A stretch of 64,000 nt of DNA, taken from Benincasa hispida. Taxonomy: Eukaryota > Streptophyta > Magnoliopsida > Cucurbitales > Cucurbitaceae. The stretch covers positions 37,624,543 through 37,688,542 of the forward strand of contig NC_052354.1 in NCBI RefSeq assembly GCF_009727055.1, given 5' to 3'. Position numbers and translations under genes: made by a program. Within the stretch, counting starts at the first letter, position 1. Each line of letters starts with the position of its first letter. Positions 22,790 through 35,440 of this stretch are shown in pieces. Below the pieces are notes generated by a model that searched no databases, was not told the DNA's origin, and saw only the letters and a list, made by a program, of their open reading frames with translations.

Positions 22790-25700
22790 TTAGCCTCGAG
22801 TGTCCTCTTCCATGCAATCGTATAATGCAAATTCTACCGTCTTGCGACCAGCATGACATGAAGTCAGACATGAGGAAACTATCTTCCTCTGTAGATCTTT
22901 GTAGTTCAGGGCTAACTTTATATCCCATTCTGTACTTGTCCTATAAATACCAAAACATTCAAGTTTATTCCATGCAAAAGTGTTGATTCAATGAAGTTGC
23001 ATTTACACTTCATTACCTGTCTTCATCCTCATCCTCAAGATTTTCCATCATCCCAGAAAAGATTGAGAGGAGTTCATTGAGAACTTCCATTTCATTTTCC
23101 AAGCTTCCCTGTAGCTATGGATTTAAGATAAACAAGTAATAATAACCAACATAAAAAAGATTCTAAATCCTATAAAAAGCATAAAGGTATTTGTAATATT
23201 TAAAGGGTCCAGATGATAACACGATTTCAATTTTAGTCCAATTCTAAAAACAAAAACTACTTTTTTTAGTTTTCAAAACTTGGCTTCGTTTTTTAAATAA
23301 GTGGATAACAAAACAAAGAAACCTATTGGTGAAAGTAGCATTTATAAGCTCAATATTCAAAAACCAAATAGTTATCCAACTAGGTCTCTACTTTTTCTTT
23401 TTTTCCGAATTTGATGACTATTACAAACGTTTAGGAGGGGAAAAAGAGGAAAATTACCTTACGGTTGGTGAGTAATCCAGGGAACAGAGCTTTCCGGAAA
23501 CACTCTAATAATGGTGAGGGCAGACCATAATGGAATATATTTTGGTTCTTTGACAACCAAGTTCCCCTCACCATATGAGTACTCCAGTTGGACGTGGTGT
23601 TATTGCTATCATCATCACCGAAGTCAATGTCTGCACTCACAAATAAACAATGGCAATACTAATATAAGAAAGATAAGAATAAATTACGTATTAAAGTAAA
23701 AGGAAGCACCATTCAAATGTTTAATGGACAGAACTAGAAAATACCTAATGGAATGACATCATTTACATTGTCTCCTTCAGGTAAAAAGCCATAGAAAGTA
23801 ACTAGATGAGAACCAGAGTAATTCCCATAACTAAGGTAGCATTCTTCCCCTGCACGGCATGGTCTTGATAGATGGAATTTCAAGGAATTTGTACCCGAAT
23901 CAACTTTGCCATAGTGTAGTATGTGCGGATGCAACTGTCCCAAAGAACCAAATAACAATGAAGCAAAGAAAAATGTGAACTCAAATTCAAAATAATATAT
24001 TAGAAACATGAAACAAACAAGAAATATGAAACCAGAATGCCATCCAAGTTTAATGATGAAAAATTGTTCGAAGAAACATGAATCTATGGTCAGCAGGACG
24101 GTAAAATTCGCAAGCGATTAACTTGAGGCAAATAAGTATAAAGACGAGAAAATCAATTTGGGGTAGGAAGTAACAATAGATACCAAACAAATAACGGAGA
24201 TTTTTTAACAATAAACTAGTTACACATACCGAGTGGTTGAGAAAACCTGCAATTGGAACCAAGCAGGTTCTGAGTATTCCATCAGAGAACATGATTTTCA
24301 AGCTATTTGAATACCAAAGTTCACAAGCCCATAAAAACTGCTCCCATGAGTAGAACTCCTCTGAGAAGACATCAGGATGGTTGTTACACAATACAGGAAA
24401 CAACTCATCGTATTGTTCTCGTAAGTGCTGCAAAGAAGTTAACATTACATAAAAATCGAAGTAGTATATCGAATTATAATATCCACAACTCAGACCAGAC
24501 GAGAAATGATTTCATCTTGTCACTTTATTTATATTAATGTCTAATGCATCTATCCAAACTTCCATAAAACCCCAGAAAATATAATGAGGAAAATGTAGTG
24601 AGATTACTTGTCAACTCTGTAATGAATGGAAACTATGCTTTGCCACTGGAGGTGGTTAAAGCAAATAAATAATGACCGAGAATATTTGTGAGAGCTGAAC
24701 CTGTTTTGCTTGCATTAGCTCATCAAAAAGTAGGGTTCCGTCCAAAGTCTTCATTGCGCCAACTCCAAAGCTTAATCCTGTGAACTTTTTGTAAAATATT
24801 AGACCAGGAAAATAAATAATAATAATAATAAAAAAAAAAACTTCATGCACATTTCAGAACACATTTAGGGTTTAGGTGATTTAACAAATTATAGTTTTTG
24901 TCATTTCCTGCTTTAGTGCTCAGAAGTCAGACTGTAAAAATGATAAAACTAATTACAAAGGAAGGGGCTAGAACATGTGAGGTGAAAAGTATGCACCTCA
25001 ATTATTATGAAAAGCAACCCCACCATTAAACATTCAAGATGGAACTATTTTTTAGGTAAAATATCCCATGATTCTTCCTTTGTTTTTTTTTGGAACAAAA
25101 TTTTTCATTAATATAATGAAAAGAGACTATTGCTCAAATTACAATGACAGAAATCAGAGTTCTTAGCAAGCAGAGGGTCAGTGGACACACTCGGTTATTT
25201 CAACTAGGTTGACACAACCTTGGCGCATTCACCATATCCCAATTCAAAATACATTCAAAATCAAAGTTCATAGTTCATAGAGCAAAACAGCATAAAGTCT
25301 TAAATACATAACTCTCTTCCTTCGTATCTGAGCTATCGTTCTTTCCAATATCATTATCTTTCTTGGGGTTGATCTCAATATCTATTATTTTCCTGAGCTA
25401 TTGTTCTTTCCAATATCATTATCTTTCTTGGGGTTGATCTCAATATCTATTATTTTCCATATGATACTCCCAACTCTGCTTCACTAGTTCTAGAGTCTCA
25501 CTTGAAATTTCCTGGTTTCCTGAAAAATTCAATGGAAATTTTTTCTATTCAACCATAAAGCACTTTTTCCTCCATTGAAAACTAACCGTGAGTATTTGAG
25601 GGCGTGAGAAAGAGCTAGCCTTTCTTCCCTTCCGAAAATTCTGTATTTACACATATCCCATAATAAGCTGATAAATCTCACATCTCCTATATAGAGAGGG

Positions 25701-28700
25701 AAGGAAACAATGTCTTCTTACGATGCACTACTTTCACTTGGTAATGGATTCTCTTAGCAGGCTCCTCCAAAGAGGTCCAGAAACAGGCACCATCCTATTG
25801 TCTTTCTTTTCCATTGAGAAATTTACAATTCTCCTCCTAGACATCAGAATGTTTTAAGCTTCCTCTACTCCCAATGTTAATTGGAACAAACCCGAGCTAC
25901 TTTGCATCGATGTTGGTAATTCCATCACCCAATCTGCTGCCAACATTTTCAGATGTGTGACTGAGCAATGACCATCCTCCAAAGTTCTCATCTTTTCCAT
26001 TGGCTTCTTCAAGATTATGGAAACTGATTTTGGTAATAAATTTTGGGAAGATTTGCAAACCTTAAGATTTATCTTCCAAAGATGAATAACAGGACCCATC
26101 CTCTGGGACAGCAACACGAGCTCCTGCTACCTATCATCAAGGATATATTGAACAATGATTAGTATGGAGATTGGCTCTTTCTGATCAGCAACACTGATGG
26201 CTTATGATTTAAGCCCCAACTAGACTCTCTGAAGTGGACTCTCGACCCAACGAATTCCTTCCCATGTTGATTCTCCACCACTTTTTGGCCACCAAAAATC
26301 CTTCCATCCACCATGATCTTACCAAAGTTTTCTGGAAAGGAAAATTTCCCAAAAAAGTAAACTTCCTACGGGAGGTGGTCATGGGCAATAATGGATACTA
26401 TGGATAATATGCAAAGAAGATATCCTTTGCTTGCTCTCTCCCCAGATGCATGCTCCCTTTTCAAATTGGACTGTGAATCTCAAGATCGTATTTCTCCAAG
26501 CTACCATTTCGCTTCTGTTTCCTGTGAGTCTCAATAAAATTGCGATCAACCTATGCAGTATTCTGGTGGTTCACCCCTAGAAAAAGAAGTCAAAATCTCT
26601 ATAGTTGAACTTCACTAGAAGCTCCTTTTGAACCACTTGGCTTGAGAGGAACAGTAGAACTTTTAATCGAAGAGAGAGGAACTACACTCATTTAACCTTA
26701 TTTTGCACACAGCAGTCACTTGGTTCAAGCTAAGATTTCTTTTTTCTTTTGTAATCATTCTCTTTGTGATATTTGTGCTCCAATTGGAACGGATTTTTTG
26801 CAACCCCACTAGCCTTTTTAAACTTCATAACATTATTGAAATTATGTTTCCCTCCCAAAGAAAAGGAGGCAAGTTATTTCCTTATTCATACATAAGGATA
26901 AAAAAGAATTTATGCATGCATGGTCTGGTATGTCAATAGACGTAAAAAGACCATCGGTGCTAACTGCTAAGTTGCTAACTGAAAAGTCTACAAAAAGGAA
27001 AATCAACCATTTGATAAGTGTGCACCCAAATCTCGTGCTGAACACAATGGACATGCAAGAAATCAGTGAGAACGGTCTGAAGGTAATAGTAATACCAGTT
27101 TTAAACGCTTCTGGTAGTGTATCAAAGTAGACCTTGAATTTGGAATCGGCGATGTGCTTCTCCTTCATACTCCATAACAACATCATTGTCTCAGGTAGCA
27201 TGCCTTCAACCTTCGATAATATGGGATACTGAAATTGAAGCATAAAGTCATGATGGATCTATCTTCTCTTAGTCATCATTCATTACAAACTTCTTTATCA
27301 CTACATTAAAGCTACAAATTCAAAATATATAAAATAATAATAACAATCACCCTATCGAAATCTGTACTATAGCCATTCACTTCAAATAGCACTTCTAACT
27401 ACCATAGTCTGACTACTCAATGTGATTACATATCCAAAAGACCATCTAAAGAGAAGTGGGGTGAAATAATGTGTTGGATTTCTGAATTTTCTCAATTTTC
27501 TTTCACACACTTTACAAGGGAGTGTATCCCTCATATATACAACAATAATTGCCAAATATGGCAACGGCACTTAATGGTAAAAAGAATGGAAATAAGGAAA
27601 GAATAATACAAAAAAGAATAAATACTAATTGCAAGAAATAACATTCTAAATGGGTAAGGGGAAGGAGAAGACTTTCCATATCCAACATTTCCCCTCAAGT
27701 TGGACTGTATATGTTGATTAAGTCCAGCTTGGTTTTAAGACTTCAAACATGTTCTTGAATAGGGCTTTTGTAAGAATGTCAGCAATTTGCCTCTTGGTAG
27801 ATATGTAGTTGAGTGAGATACTTTTGTTTTCAATTTTCTCCTTGATAAAGTGTCGATCAATATCCACATGTTTTATGCGATCATGATGGACCGGGTCTTT
27901 GGCAATGCTTATAGTAGCTTGATTATCACAGTGTACCTCCATCAGTTCTTCTAATTTGATTTTAAGTTCAGATAGGATGCTTTTGAGCCACATTCCTTCA
28001 CAGATTCCTTGAGCTAGCGCTCTTAGTTCAACTTCGGCACTACTCCTGGATACTACTGATTGTTTCTTGCTTCGCCAAGTGACTAAGTTTCCCCAAACAA
28101 AGGTACAAAATCTGGTAGTTGATCTTCTGTCTATTTTTTAGCTTGCTCAATCGGCATCTGTGAAGATTTCAATGTTTCTTTTCCTAGATTTCTTGAAGTA
28201 TAATCCTTCTCCTGGTGTTCCTTTCAAGTACCTGAGTATTCTGTAAGCAGCTTGCATATTTTCTTCTGTTGGACTGTTCATAAATTGACTTACAAAGCTA
28301 ATTGCAAAACAGATACCAGGTCTAGTATGAGTTAGGTAAATCAATTTTGCAACTAGTCTTTGATACTAATCTTTGTTAACCGTTATGTTTTCTTTGATTA
28401 TGTGATGATTTGTGTCAATGGGAGTATTAGCGGGCTTACATCCAAGCATACCTATTTCCTTTAAAAGGCCAAGGACATATTTTCTTTGAGAAATGCTCAA
28501 ACCTGTCTTTAAGCGGGCCATTTCCATCCCTAGGAAATATTTAAGGTTGCCTAAGTCTTTTACTTCAAATTCCTTAGCTAAGAATAGCTTTAGATTTCTT
28601 ATTTCTTTTTCATGATCTTCTGTAAGGATAATGTCATCTACATAGACAATGATAATTGCTATTTTACCCTTGCAAGGATGTTTGATGAAAAGGGTATGGT

Positions 28701-31700
28701 TAGATTGACATTGCGAGTACCTGTTTTTCTTTACCACTTTTGAAAAATTTTCAAACCAAGCCCTAGGGGATTGTTTTAAGCCATAAAGGGATTTTTTGAA
28801 TTTGCATACCTTATTCATGGTTGTAGTTGATTTTATACCGGTAGGTATATCCATATACACTTCTTCTTCTAAGTCTCCATTAAGGAACACATTTTTATAT
28901 CTAATTGGTGAAGTGTATCCCATCATTATTCACTGCTAAGGAAAAAAGGACGCGGATAGTATTTAATTTTGTTACCGGGGCAAATGTTTCTTGGTAGTCA
29001 ATGCCGTAAGACTGGGTGAACCCTTTGGCGACCAGTCTAGCTTTAAACCTATCTATTTCTCCATTAGCTTTGTATTTGATGGTGAAGATCCATTTGCATC
29101 CTACTGTTTTCTTCCCTGGAGGTAGGTCTGTTATTTCCCATATGTTGTTCTTTTCCAAGGCCTTTATTTCGTCTGATACCGCTTGCTTCCAATTGATGTC
29201 TTTGAGGGCTTCATAGACATTGTTCGGAATGTGTATTTTGGATAGTGTAGTTGTGAATGCTTTGAACTTGGGAGAGAGACATTTGTAGGACAGGTAGTTT
29301 TGAATGGGATGCATTGTATAAGTTCTTACCCCTTTCTGTTTTGCAATGGGAAGATGAAGATCAATGTCTTCAGTGAGTGTTTCCGTTGTGGAGTTGGATA
29401 CAAAATTTTCCTGCATTTCGGTTGGGTTTTGACTGATTGGTTCATGTCCAAGGGTGTTTTTCCTTCGAGTATAGACTATATGATCTTTCTTACATTTAAG
29501 TGAGTTTTGATTGGAAACATCAGTTTCATGTAGAAATGGAGCACTCTCTTCAATGAAATCTGTTTTTGGGGTACCTTCGTTTTCAAGAAGAATTTCGTTT
29601 TCAAGGAGAGTGGAAGGTTCAATGGTGCCTTGCTTTTGAAAATAAGGTTGAGTTTCATAGAAAGTTACATCCATGGAGGTATAAAATCTTTTAGTGGTTG
29701 GTGAATAGCATTTGTATCCTTTTTTAGCTTGGAGCATAATCGAGAAAGATGCATTTGATTGCCTTAGGATCTAATTTACTCCTATTAGGTCGATGATCTT
29801 GAACGAAGACTGTACAACCAAATATTTTGAAGGGAACTTGAGAAAATAATCACGTTATGGATGGTGGTTTTTCTGATGCACAACTTCAAACAAATTGGTA
29901 TGTTGTTTGAAATTTCGATGCTCAGTTTTTCTTTGTTAGGGTTTCGAACGTGAAACCTATGAAGATAATTCAGAGATATGGCTCTAATACCATGTTAAAT
30001 TTCTGAATTTTTGATTCCATGTTTATATGTAGAGAAGACTCAGAAATTCAACATAATGTATTCGAATGAAATGGTCTATCTGGAAATCTCATCTATAGGC
30101 CTCAGCCCAGGCTCTAATCTCACCAGCCTCCCCAAAGGAATTAACTAGCAGTTGCATCAACAAAAAGCAACCAACTTGAATACAATTTTGCATGGCTGGT
30201 TATACGAATGCCATCTAGTGTGATGTGAGGAAACACCAGTCCCAACTGCAACAGATACCCAGATAGAAAAGTTTTTTGCACAGAACTGGTGCAACTTCGT
30301 CCAGATCACTTAAAGCCATTATCAATTTCTAAAGCATGCACGCTTAGAGGGAACAAAGCAGTAAATGCACCTCAACTGGCGGAGAGAAAAGTTCTCTCCT
30401 TAGTTTCATTAAATGATCAAAGATTCTTAAAAATGTAAGATCCCTAAATATTCTTCCAACCAACTTTAACTCTAACTCTAGATATAAGCATGTACTTACA
30501 AAAGGAACAGAGCATTGTTAAAGATGAGAGAGGGAACTGAAATATAGCATCTGTATGTTAAAGAATTAATATGGAATGCATAAGACATAAAGAACGATTA
30601 CAATTCTTTCAATCCTATTTTGCTGTCAGGAAAGTTCTAGACAATTCAAATTTTAAGATTAGCAACTACAACAGCTTCTTAGCAATGAATTTACCATGGT
30701 GCTTTTCTGCACAAGTTCCTCAGAAATAATAATAGCTAGAGGGATCTCCAATACAGTGTCACCAACTTCTAAATCTTCTGTGGCTATGGTCCCTCTACCA
30801 GCACCTTCAACATCTACATGAAGAATAAAGCATGCAAATTACAATTGTTTGGTATTGTGAAACTTCGGTGCACCTCCAATGCTACAAACTTCTAATTATA
30901 CAGTAATTTGAAATCAAGCATCTATAGAACTGGATTATACGAATATTGCCAAGAAACAGTGATGGTGAAGACTTACAAGCTATCTTCAAGCTTGTCCTAA
31001 CACCATTGCTTTCCCCCCACTGTAACAAACAGTTTTCTTTTGTACAGCTGTCCTCCGAAGGTTTAGCATCCATACTGTATACATTTCCGTACTCATGGAT
31101 CATGCGAATAACTGCCTTCCGTAAATTTTGCAGGACGTGAAATTGGACAGGCTTACAACTAGAGAGAGAGATGTCAACAAGAGAAATTATTGTATTGAAG
31201 GCCTCCACTTCGTTCCTAGGGCTGTAGAAATCTACTGGTGTCCGTTCGTCATTTTCTCCAAAATACATTTCAGGCTGCACCTCAATTGTTAGAGTAGCTA
31301 CCAATAACCTTTTATCAATACATATAGTAGATGATTTCAGACAAGAATAAAAATAAATACTGCTTGCTTCCTCTCTTCTTTCACCAACATAAAGACAAAA
31401 CTAGAATGCAAATGAATCTTAATTAGGCACAATCAAGTACAAAAATTACTAAGCACTCTATCCAATGTAATCCAAGATATCCAGCACTCCTGAATAGCAG
31501 TAACTTAAATATTTCCAGACAAAGACAAGATAACATTGATCTAGAGAAATTCCTCAGGTTACCTCATTTAAGTGAATAATTCTTGCAATTTGTACTAATT
31601 CTTTCAGAACCGTATCTACTTCTTCAGGACACATCGAGCACTTCAAGTAAATGCGATTCTCAGACTTGAAACCCTGTCTTTCTAATAATTTCTACAGAAA

Positions 31701-33468
31701 ATGTAAGAAATGATAAGGAATAGTAAACTCAACCGTATGCTAGAGTATTATACTGTGTCTACAAACTAAATGGTGTCCAATAGATCAAAATACATAGATT
31801 CTCAAAGAAATATATGCAATGAGATAAATGATGTACAAAGTTCGATTGCATAGAATAAACTTCCTACGTTGATTGTTAATTGTATTTATGTTAGAAAATA
31901 TAAATGGCGATGGAAAACCATGTGGGACATTTCCTTGCACTTCCTTTTTGTGGGAACATTTCATGAATGGTTTTGGCATCTCCAAGTCTTATAACCCAAT
32001 TTGTGAGATTAAAGCAGGATACAAGAATATTCAATTAGGAAAAAATATTATTTACGCTTTCAAAGTTATGCAATTACATGGGAAATCTAGATAGAAAGGG
32101 TTAAGTGCAAATAATTAAAAGACAAAGATAATGAAAATGATCCATCATAGAGTTCAGTTGAATATCAGCATGAGTTTTAGTTAGTAGAGGTCTAAGGCAA
32201 AGAGTTTGGGAACATGCCACTTTTGATCATTAAAACTTGGAGGGATAGTCTAGTAATAAATATGGACATCTGTTCGTATCACTTCCTTTCATTCTTAATT
32301 ATCGTCTTAATTATGGTTTAATGTAAAGGTTCATATATTGATGTTCGTATCACTTCCTTTTTTTATGCATCATACTTCTTTTGTAGATGTCCCCGTTTCT
32401 TGCTACAAAATAACAATAATAATATTGCGACTAGTAAAGGATTTTGGTTAAAATCAAATGTTTGATGTAAGTGCTAGCTTCTTCTTTATTATTGCTTAAC
32501 CTGAGAGCACAAATTATAATCATATTCATCATTCACGTGAATGTGTCAATCTTATCATTAATTATCACTCGAAAAGTTAGGAAGTCAATGAATGGGGAAA
32601 AAAGATAAACTTAAATTTTCAGTTAATAAAGGTAGTAGCTTCCTAAGTCTGTGCTCTTTGCTCATTCAGATTTTGCTCAAAATTTCATAGGGACGCTCAC
32701 TTTCTGCACTCTCCTGATCAAGTTAGCAGTGTACAAAAGCAAAATGTGGCTATTCATATTTCACCTTCTTTTTGTCAAAAAAATGGTCGTTTTGGTCCAA
32801 TGCAAGAAATATTAAGCAGTCGTCGATATCTCTTACTTCATCAGATGAGGAAGGCTGCAACACAAAAGCAAATGCAACAAAATAGAGATACGTTAACTGC
32901 TGGGCTAAGCTCATATTGAACTAATTAATTTATAAAATCATAGAAACATTAGAATAGAGCTCCATGACTTTGCAAGATTTTCCCACTCCGATTCTTTGGT
33001 AAAAATTAAAAAATGGCCACGATTAAGTGGTCACCCATAACAATTTAACATCCAATCCGCCCTCCAACCCCGAAACAAGAAACGACAATCAGAAAAGAAG
33101 CAAAGGTAAGGGACAAAAATAAAACGATGAACTGAAATAGGAATCAAACAGAGAAAACAAGACCAATCCATTTAACCAACGAAGAGATTTTTCATTTCGA
33201 AAATTCCCAAGAAACCACCATTCCCGCACTAAATTATAAGATAGCAAAACTCCACCAAACAAAAAAGAAGTAACTATAACAGGAGATATCACCCAAGAAT
33301 CCAAACAAACAAGAACAGCAAGGAACAAGAATTGCAAGAAAACATGGGAAAGTATTAAGTAAATTGAAATGAAAACATGGGAAAGTATAAGTAAATTGCA
33401 AGAAAAGAGAAGGAAAGAAAGAGTTTAAAAGCAGTAGAAGAGTTGTTTACCTGATTGCCAATTTCCAT
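22790..33468 (-). CDS. SET-domain protein, Rubisco-LSMT-like lysine methyltransferase class
   Basis: Twelve exons: 33468-33451, 32854-32765, 31691-31563, 31274-30977, 30813-30695, 27228-27096, 24777-24701, 24427-24230, 23934-23745, 23630-23458, 23114-23017 and 22940-22790. They total 1674 bases, encoding 557 residues plus TAA, with GT-AG at every junction. SET-domain marks are the N-terminal [16 protein letters not shown] (from about residue 178), GFLNHS at the end of exon 8 (about 349-354, the NHS cofactor motif) and GEECYLSYG (383-391). After this comes a C-terminal helical part with [17 protein letters not shown], typical of the Rubisco LSMT substrate-binding domain. The family transfers methyl groups from S-adenosylmethionine to lysines; the substrate of this member cannot be told from sequence. 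An internally deleted Copia element sits in intron 5 and a LINE remnant in intron 6. All exons are intact, so the gene is probably functional. Confidence 0.88.
23222..23393. mobile_element. Harbinger-like MITE fragment in intron 10 of the SET gene
   Basis: It is the inverted orientation of the family at 18100-18369 ('cattcaaaaaccaaatagtt' and 'aactaggtctc' at the right end). It is 5'-truncated and lies wholly between exons 23114-23017 and 23630-23458. Confidence 0.5.
25328..25457. repeat. 65-bp tandem duplication in intron 6 of the SET gene
   Basis: Two adjacent copies (25328-25392 and 25393-25457) of a 65-base unit starting 'ctgagctat' and ending 'ctattattttc' are nearly identical; one C/T difference is seen near the start. 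The high identity points to a recent event. Confidence 0.85.
26260..26790 (+). pseudogene. LINE (L1-type) 3' coding remnant in intron 6
   Basis: Plus-strand fragments resemble the zinc-binding end (zf-RVT-like) of plant LINE reverse transcriptases: [13 protein letters not shown] near 26320, and [15 protein letters not shown] near 26650. Stops and frameshifts separate them. It lies antisense to the host gene. This is a resemblance at motif level only. Confidence 0.45.
27467..27471. repeat. Target-site duplication TAATG (left)
   Basis: TAATG precedes the Copia element and is repeated exactly at 30054-30058 after it, marking one insertion event. Confidence 0.85.
27472..30053 (-). mobile_element. 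Internally deleted Copia element in intron 5 of the SET gene
   Basis: The element is 2582 bases long, in the same transcriptional direction as the host gene, and flanked by a perfect TAATG duplication. The 3' LTR (plus-strand 27472-27689, about 218 bases, TGTTGGAT...ATCCAACA) is complete. The 5' LTR (29993-30053) is only 61 bases, with a matching start TGTTAAATTTCTGAAT and end CAACA, so it has lost its middle. A primer-binding site (minus strand TGGTATTAGAGC, 29981-29992) and polypurine tract (minus strand, beside 27690) are visible. The gag, protease and most of the integrase are absent. Reverse transcriptase and RNase H remain, broken into several frames. Short LTRs suggest the Ale/Retrofit-like group, but that is inferred. 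Confidence 0.85.
27718..29850 (-). pseudogene. Copia pol remnant: integrase end, reverse transcriptase, RNase H
   Basis: In order on the minus strand: the end of the integrase core and the connecting segment (29850-29450), the start of reverse transcriptase with [20 protein letters not shown] and [12 protein letters not shown] (about 29140-28960), the catalytic YVDDI (near 28640), [12 protein letters not shown], and then RNase H with [16 protein letters not shown] and DILTKALF. At least three breaks lie between the open frames 28901-29737, 28366-28926, 28147-28344 and 27718-27993. It cannot make an intact polyprotein. Confidence 0.85.
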
Positions 33469-35084
33469 TGCAACGCAGCAGAATTGGAATGAAGAAGTTG
33501 AAGAAGGAAGTGAGGGAGAGAGTGGAATTTGAGCGGCAGAGTTTGTAGAAGCAGCTTATTTAAAGCTCTACGCATTTCATGGGAAAATTTATACTAGTGT
33601 GATATATTTTAATTTCACTTCTACATAATGCACTTAATCAATGTGATTTTTTTCTTTTTAAATTGCAAAATTGACCCCTATCTTGAGGAAAAATTATAAT
33701 TTAGTCCTTAATTTTATCATTATAATTTAGTCTGTGTAATTTGATAATAAAACCTTCATAAATAATCACTATAAAATGGGCTATTTACAAGAATTTTATC
33801 AAACCGTATGGATAAAAATCGAAACTTTCTTCCAAACAAATTTTATAATTTAATATTGATTTTAATTTGACCCTAATCTTTAAAAAGTTAAAATTCATAT
33901 TCAAAATTATATTTTAATATTCTAATTAGATGTCTATAACTCCAGGTTAATTATCTTTGTTAATCTCTCTCGTTAATCCTCCAATTATAGCTACTAGTCA
34001 AGAAACACGTGCAATGCACGTGAAATCTTGTTGTTCTAATTATTTTTTTAATTAGTGATTTTTTAGCATATAATAAATAAATATTATATAATTTTATTTA
34101 AGTTATCATCAACTTTTGATAGTTAGAATATGTAACAACTTTTATTTAATGTTCTCATATTATCGTCTTTTTTTATAAAAAAAAATTATATCTAATACAA
34201 AGAGAAAAAAATTGTTCTAGTAAATTACTGAATTAATATGTTCATATTCCAGTATTGTAATATATATAATGCAATAATTTTCATACGAATGTTATTATAC
34301 ATCTACAGTGAGGTCACATGAAAGAATACATTGTTTCATCGTATTAATTACTACTTTCATTCAGTTTAATCCTCTAATTTATTTTCTTTTTCTTTTTTTT
34401 TGTATTTTCTCTGAACTTTGGATCTCATAGAATTATTTTTTTTTTAAGAATGTAATTGCAAGTTTTTATTTTGTTTTTTTTTTTTTACCGATACATCTCA
34501 CATATCCATCGGAATAATCAATGCACATGTAACCACCTCCAAACTAAAGATGCATCTAATTGGCATCTATTGCATTCTATCTCGAAAAGTCGCATCATGT
34601 CAACATCAATTGCATCTATTCGATCCAAGCCTTTGTTTTTTAAAAATATAACCTCTACTTATCTTTCAAACGGATGCCTACACAAGAAAAGTCACAACCA
34701 CTCGACAAAGAGCAATATGAAAATGTATGAAAAATGTAAGGGCAAAAGGGGCATGTAAAGATTCTCCCTACATGGTCCTTTTTAATATAATAGAGATTAT
34801 CAGTTACGATTTTTGAATTGTGCAAATCTTGTAACTTACCTACATTTTTTTGATCCTATAGATTATGGTTGTATGAAGCCCTTAAAAGATATTTGTCATA
34901 AATTTGTTATTTGTTTTCTTTTACTCTCTCTTTTGCTCTCTAGGATTGTTTAGGTCTCAATTTAAAATGGTCGAGTAGGCTTAGTGTTTTGTGGAGTGTG
35001 TATTAAGACAATGGGGGTAAGGTTTATTTAACTACCATTTTGTGACCATAACACTATTTACAACTCGCTGGTTAACATAACCAA
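33469..35084. other. 5' flank of the SET gene and intergenic sequence
   Basis: The untranslated leader and promoter of the minus-strand SET gene begin here. No TATA box is assigned. A small direct duplication of 'acatgggaaagtattaagta' is at 33340-33400, just inside intron 1. Positions 33660-33960 hold 'tttagtcc' phrases of decayed foldback type. Positions 34380-34490 are T-rich. No coding sequence is supported. Confidence 0.4.
34006..34022. repeat. CACGTG palindrome pair at the edge of a repeat
   Basis: The 17-base sequence CACGTGCAATGCACGTG consists of two CACGTG words forming an almost perfect palindrome; only the central five bases break it. It begins a stretch that ends near 34800 with 'aatataatagagattatc' and may be the left end of a non-autonomous transposon. 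Each CACGTG is also a G-box word. Confidence 0.5.
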
Positions 35085-35360
35085 CTTTCATTCCTTCCAA
35101 TGTTTCTAATGACTTCATTCTTTGGTGTCTAACTCCAGCAACAACCAGTATCAGTGAAAACCTCTACCTCACTTCGACGAAAAACTCTAGCAACCAACTT
35201 CAATGACCATCTTTGTCGCCCAATTTTAGCATAAACCACCTCTAACAATCAACTATGTCCAACTCTGACAACAACCTTCACGAGACTAGCTCCAATAACT
35301 ACCTCCAGCAGCCAAGTTCGACAATCACCTTTGACGACCAACTCCAAGGATCATCTCTAA
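35085..35360. repeat. CAAC/TCCAAC-rich imperfect repeat tract
   Basis: Imperfect repeats of 'aactccagcaacaacc' and 'ccaactccaa' make up the tract. It is the other orientation of the GGTGG/GTTGG tracts at 19525-19770 and 4790-4930. The frame at 35255-35452 reads Ser/Asn/Gln-rich but owes this to the repeat and is not accepted as a gene. Confidence 0.5.
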
Positions 35361-35440
35361 TGACTAACTCTAACAATCAACCCGCCCAATTATATACTCA
35401 AAAAGGAAAAAAAATCTCGTCAAATGAAAGTGCTTTTAAT

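Noticed and set aside
25854..26117. An 87-codon minus-strand frame inside intron 6 of the SET gene
   Set aside because: Exons 6 and 7 join in phase without it (133 + 77 bases), and it resembles nothing known; LINE debris surrounds it on the other strand.
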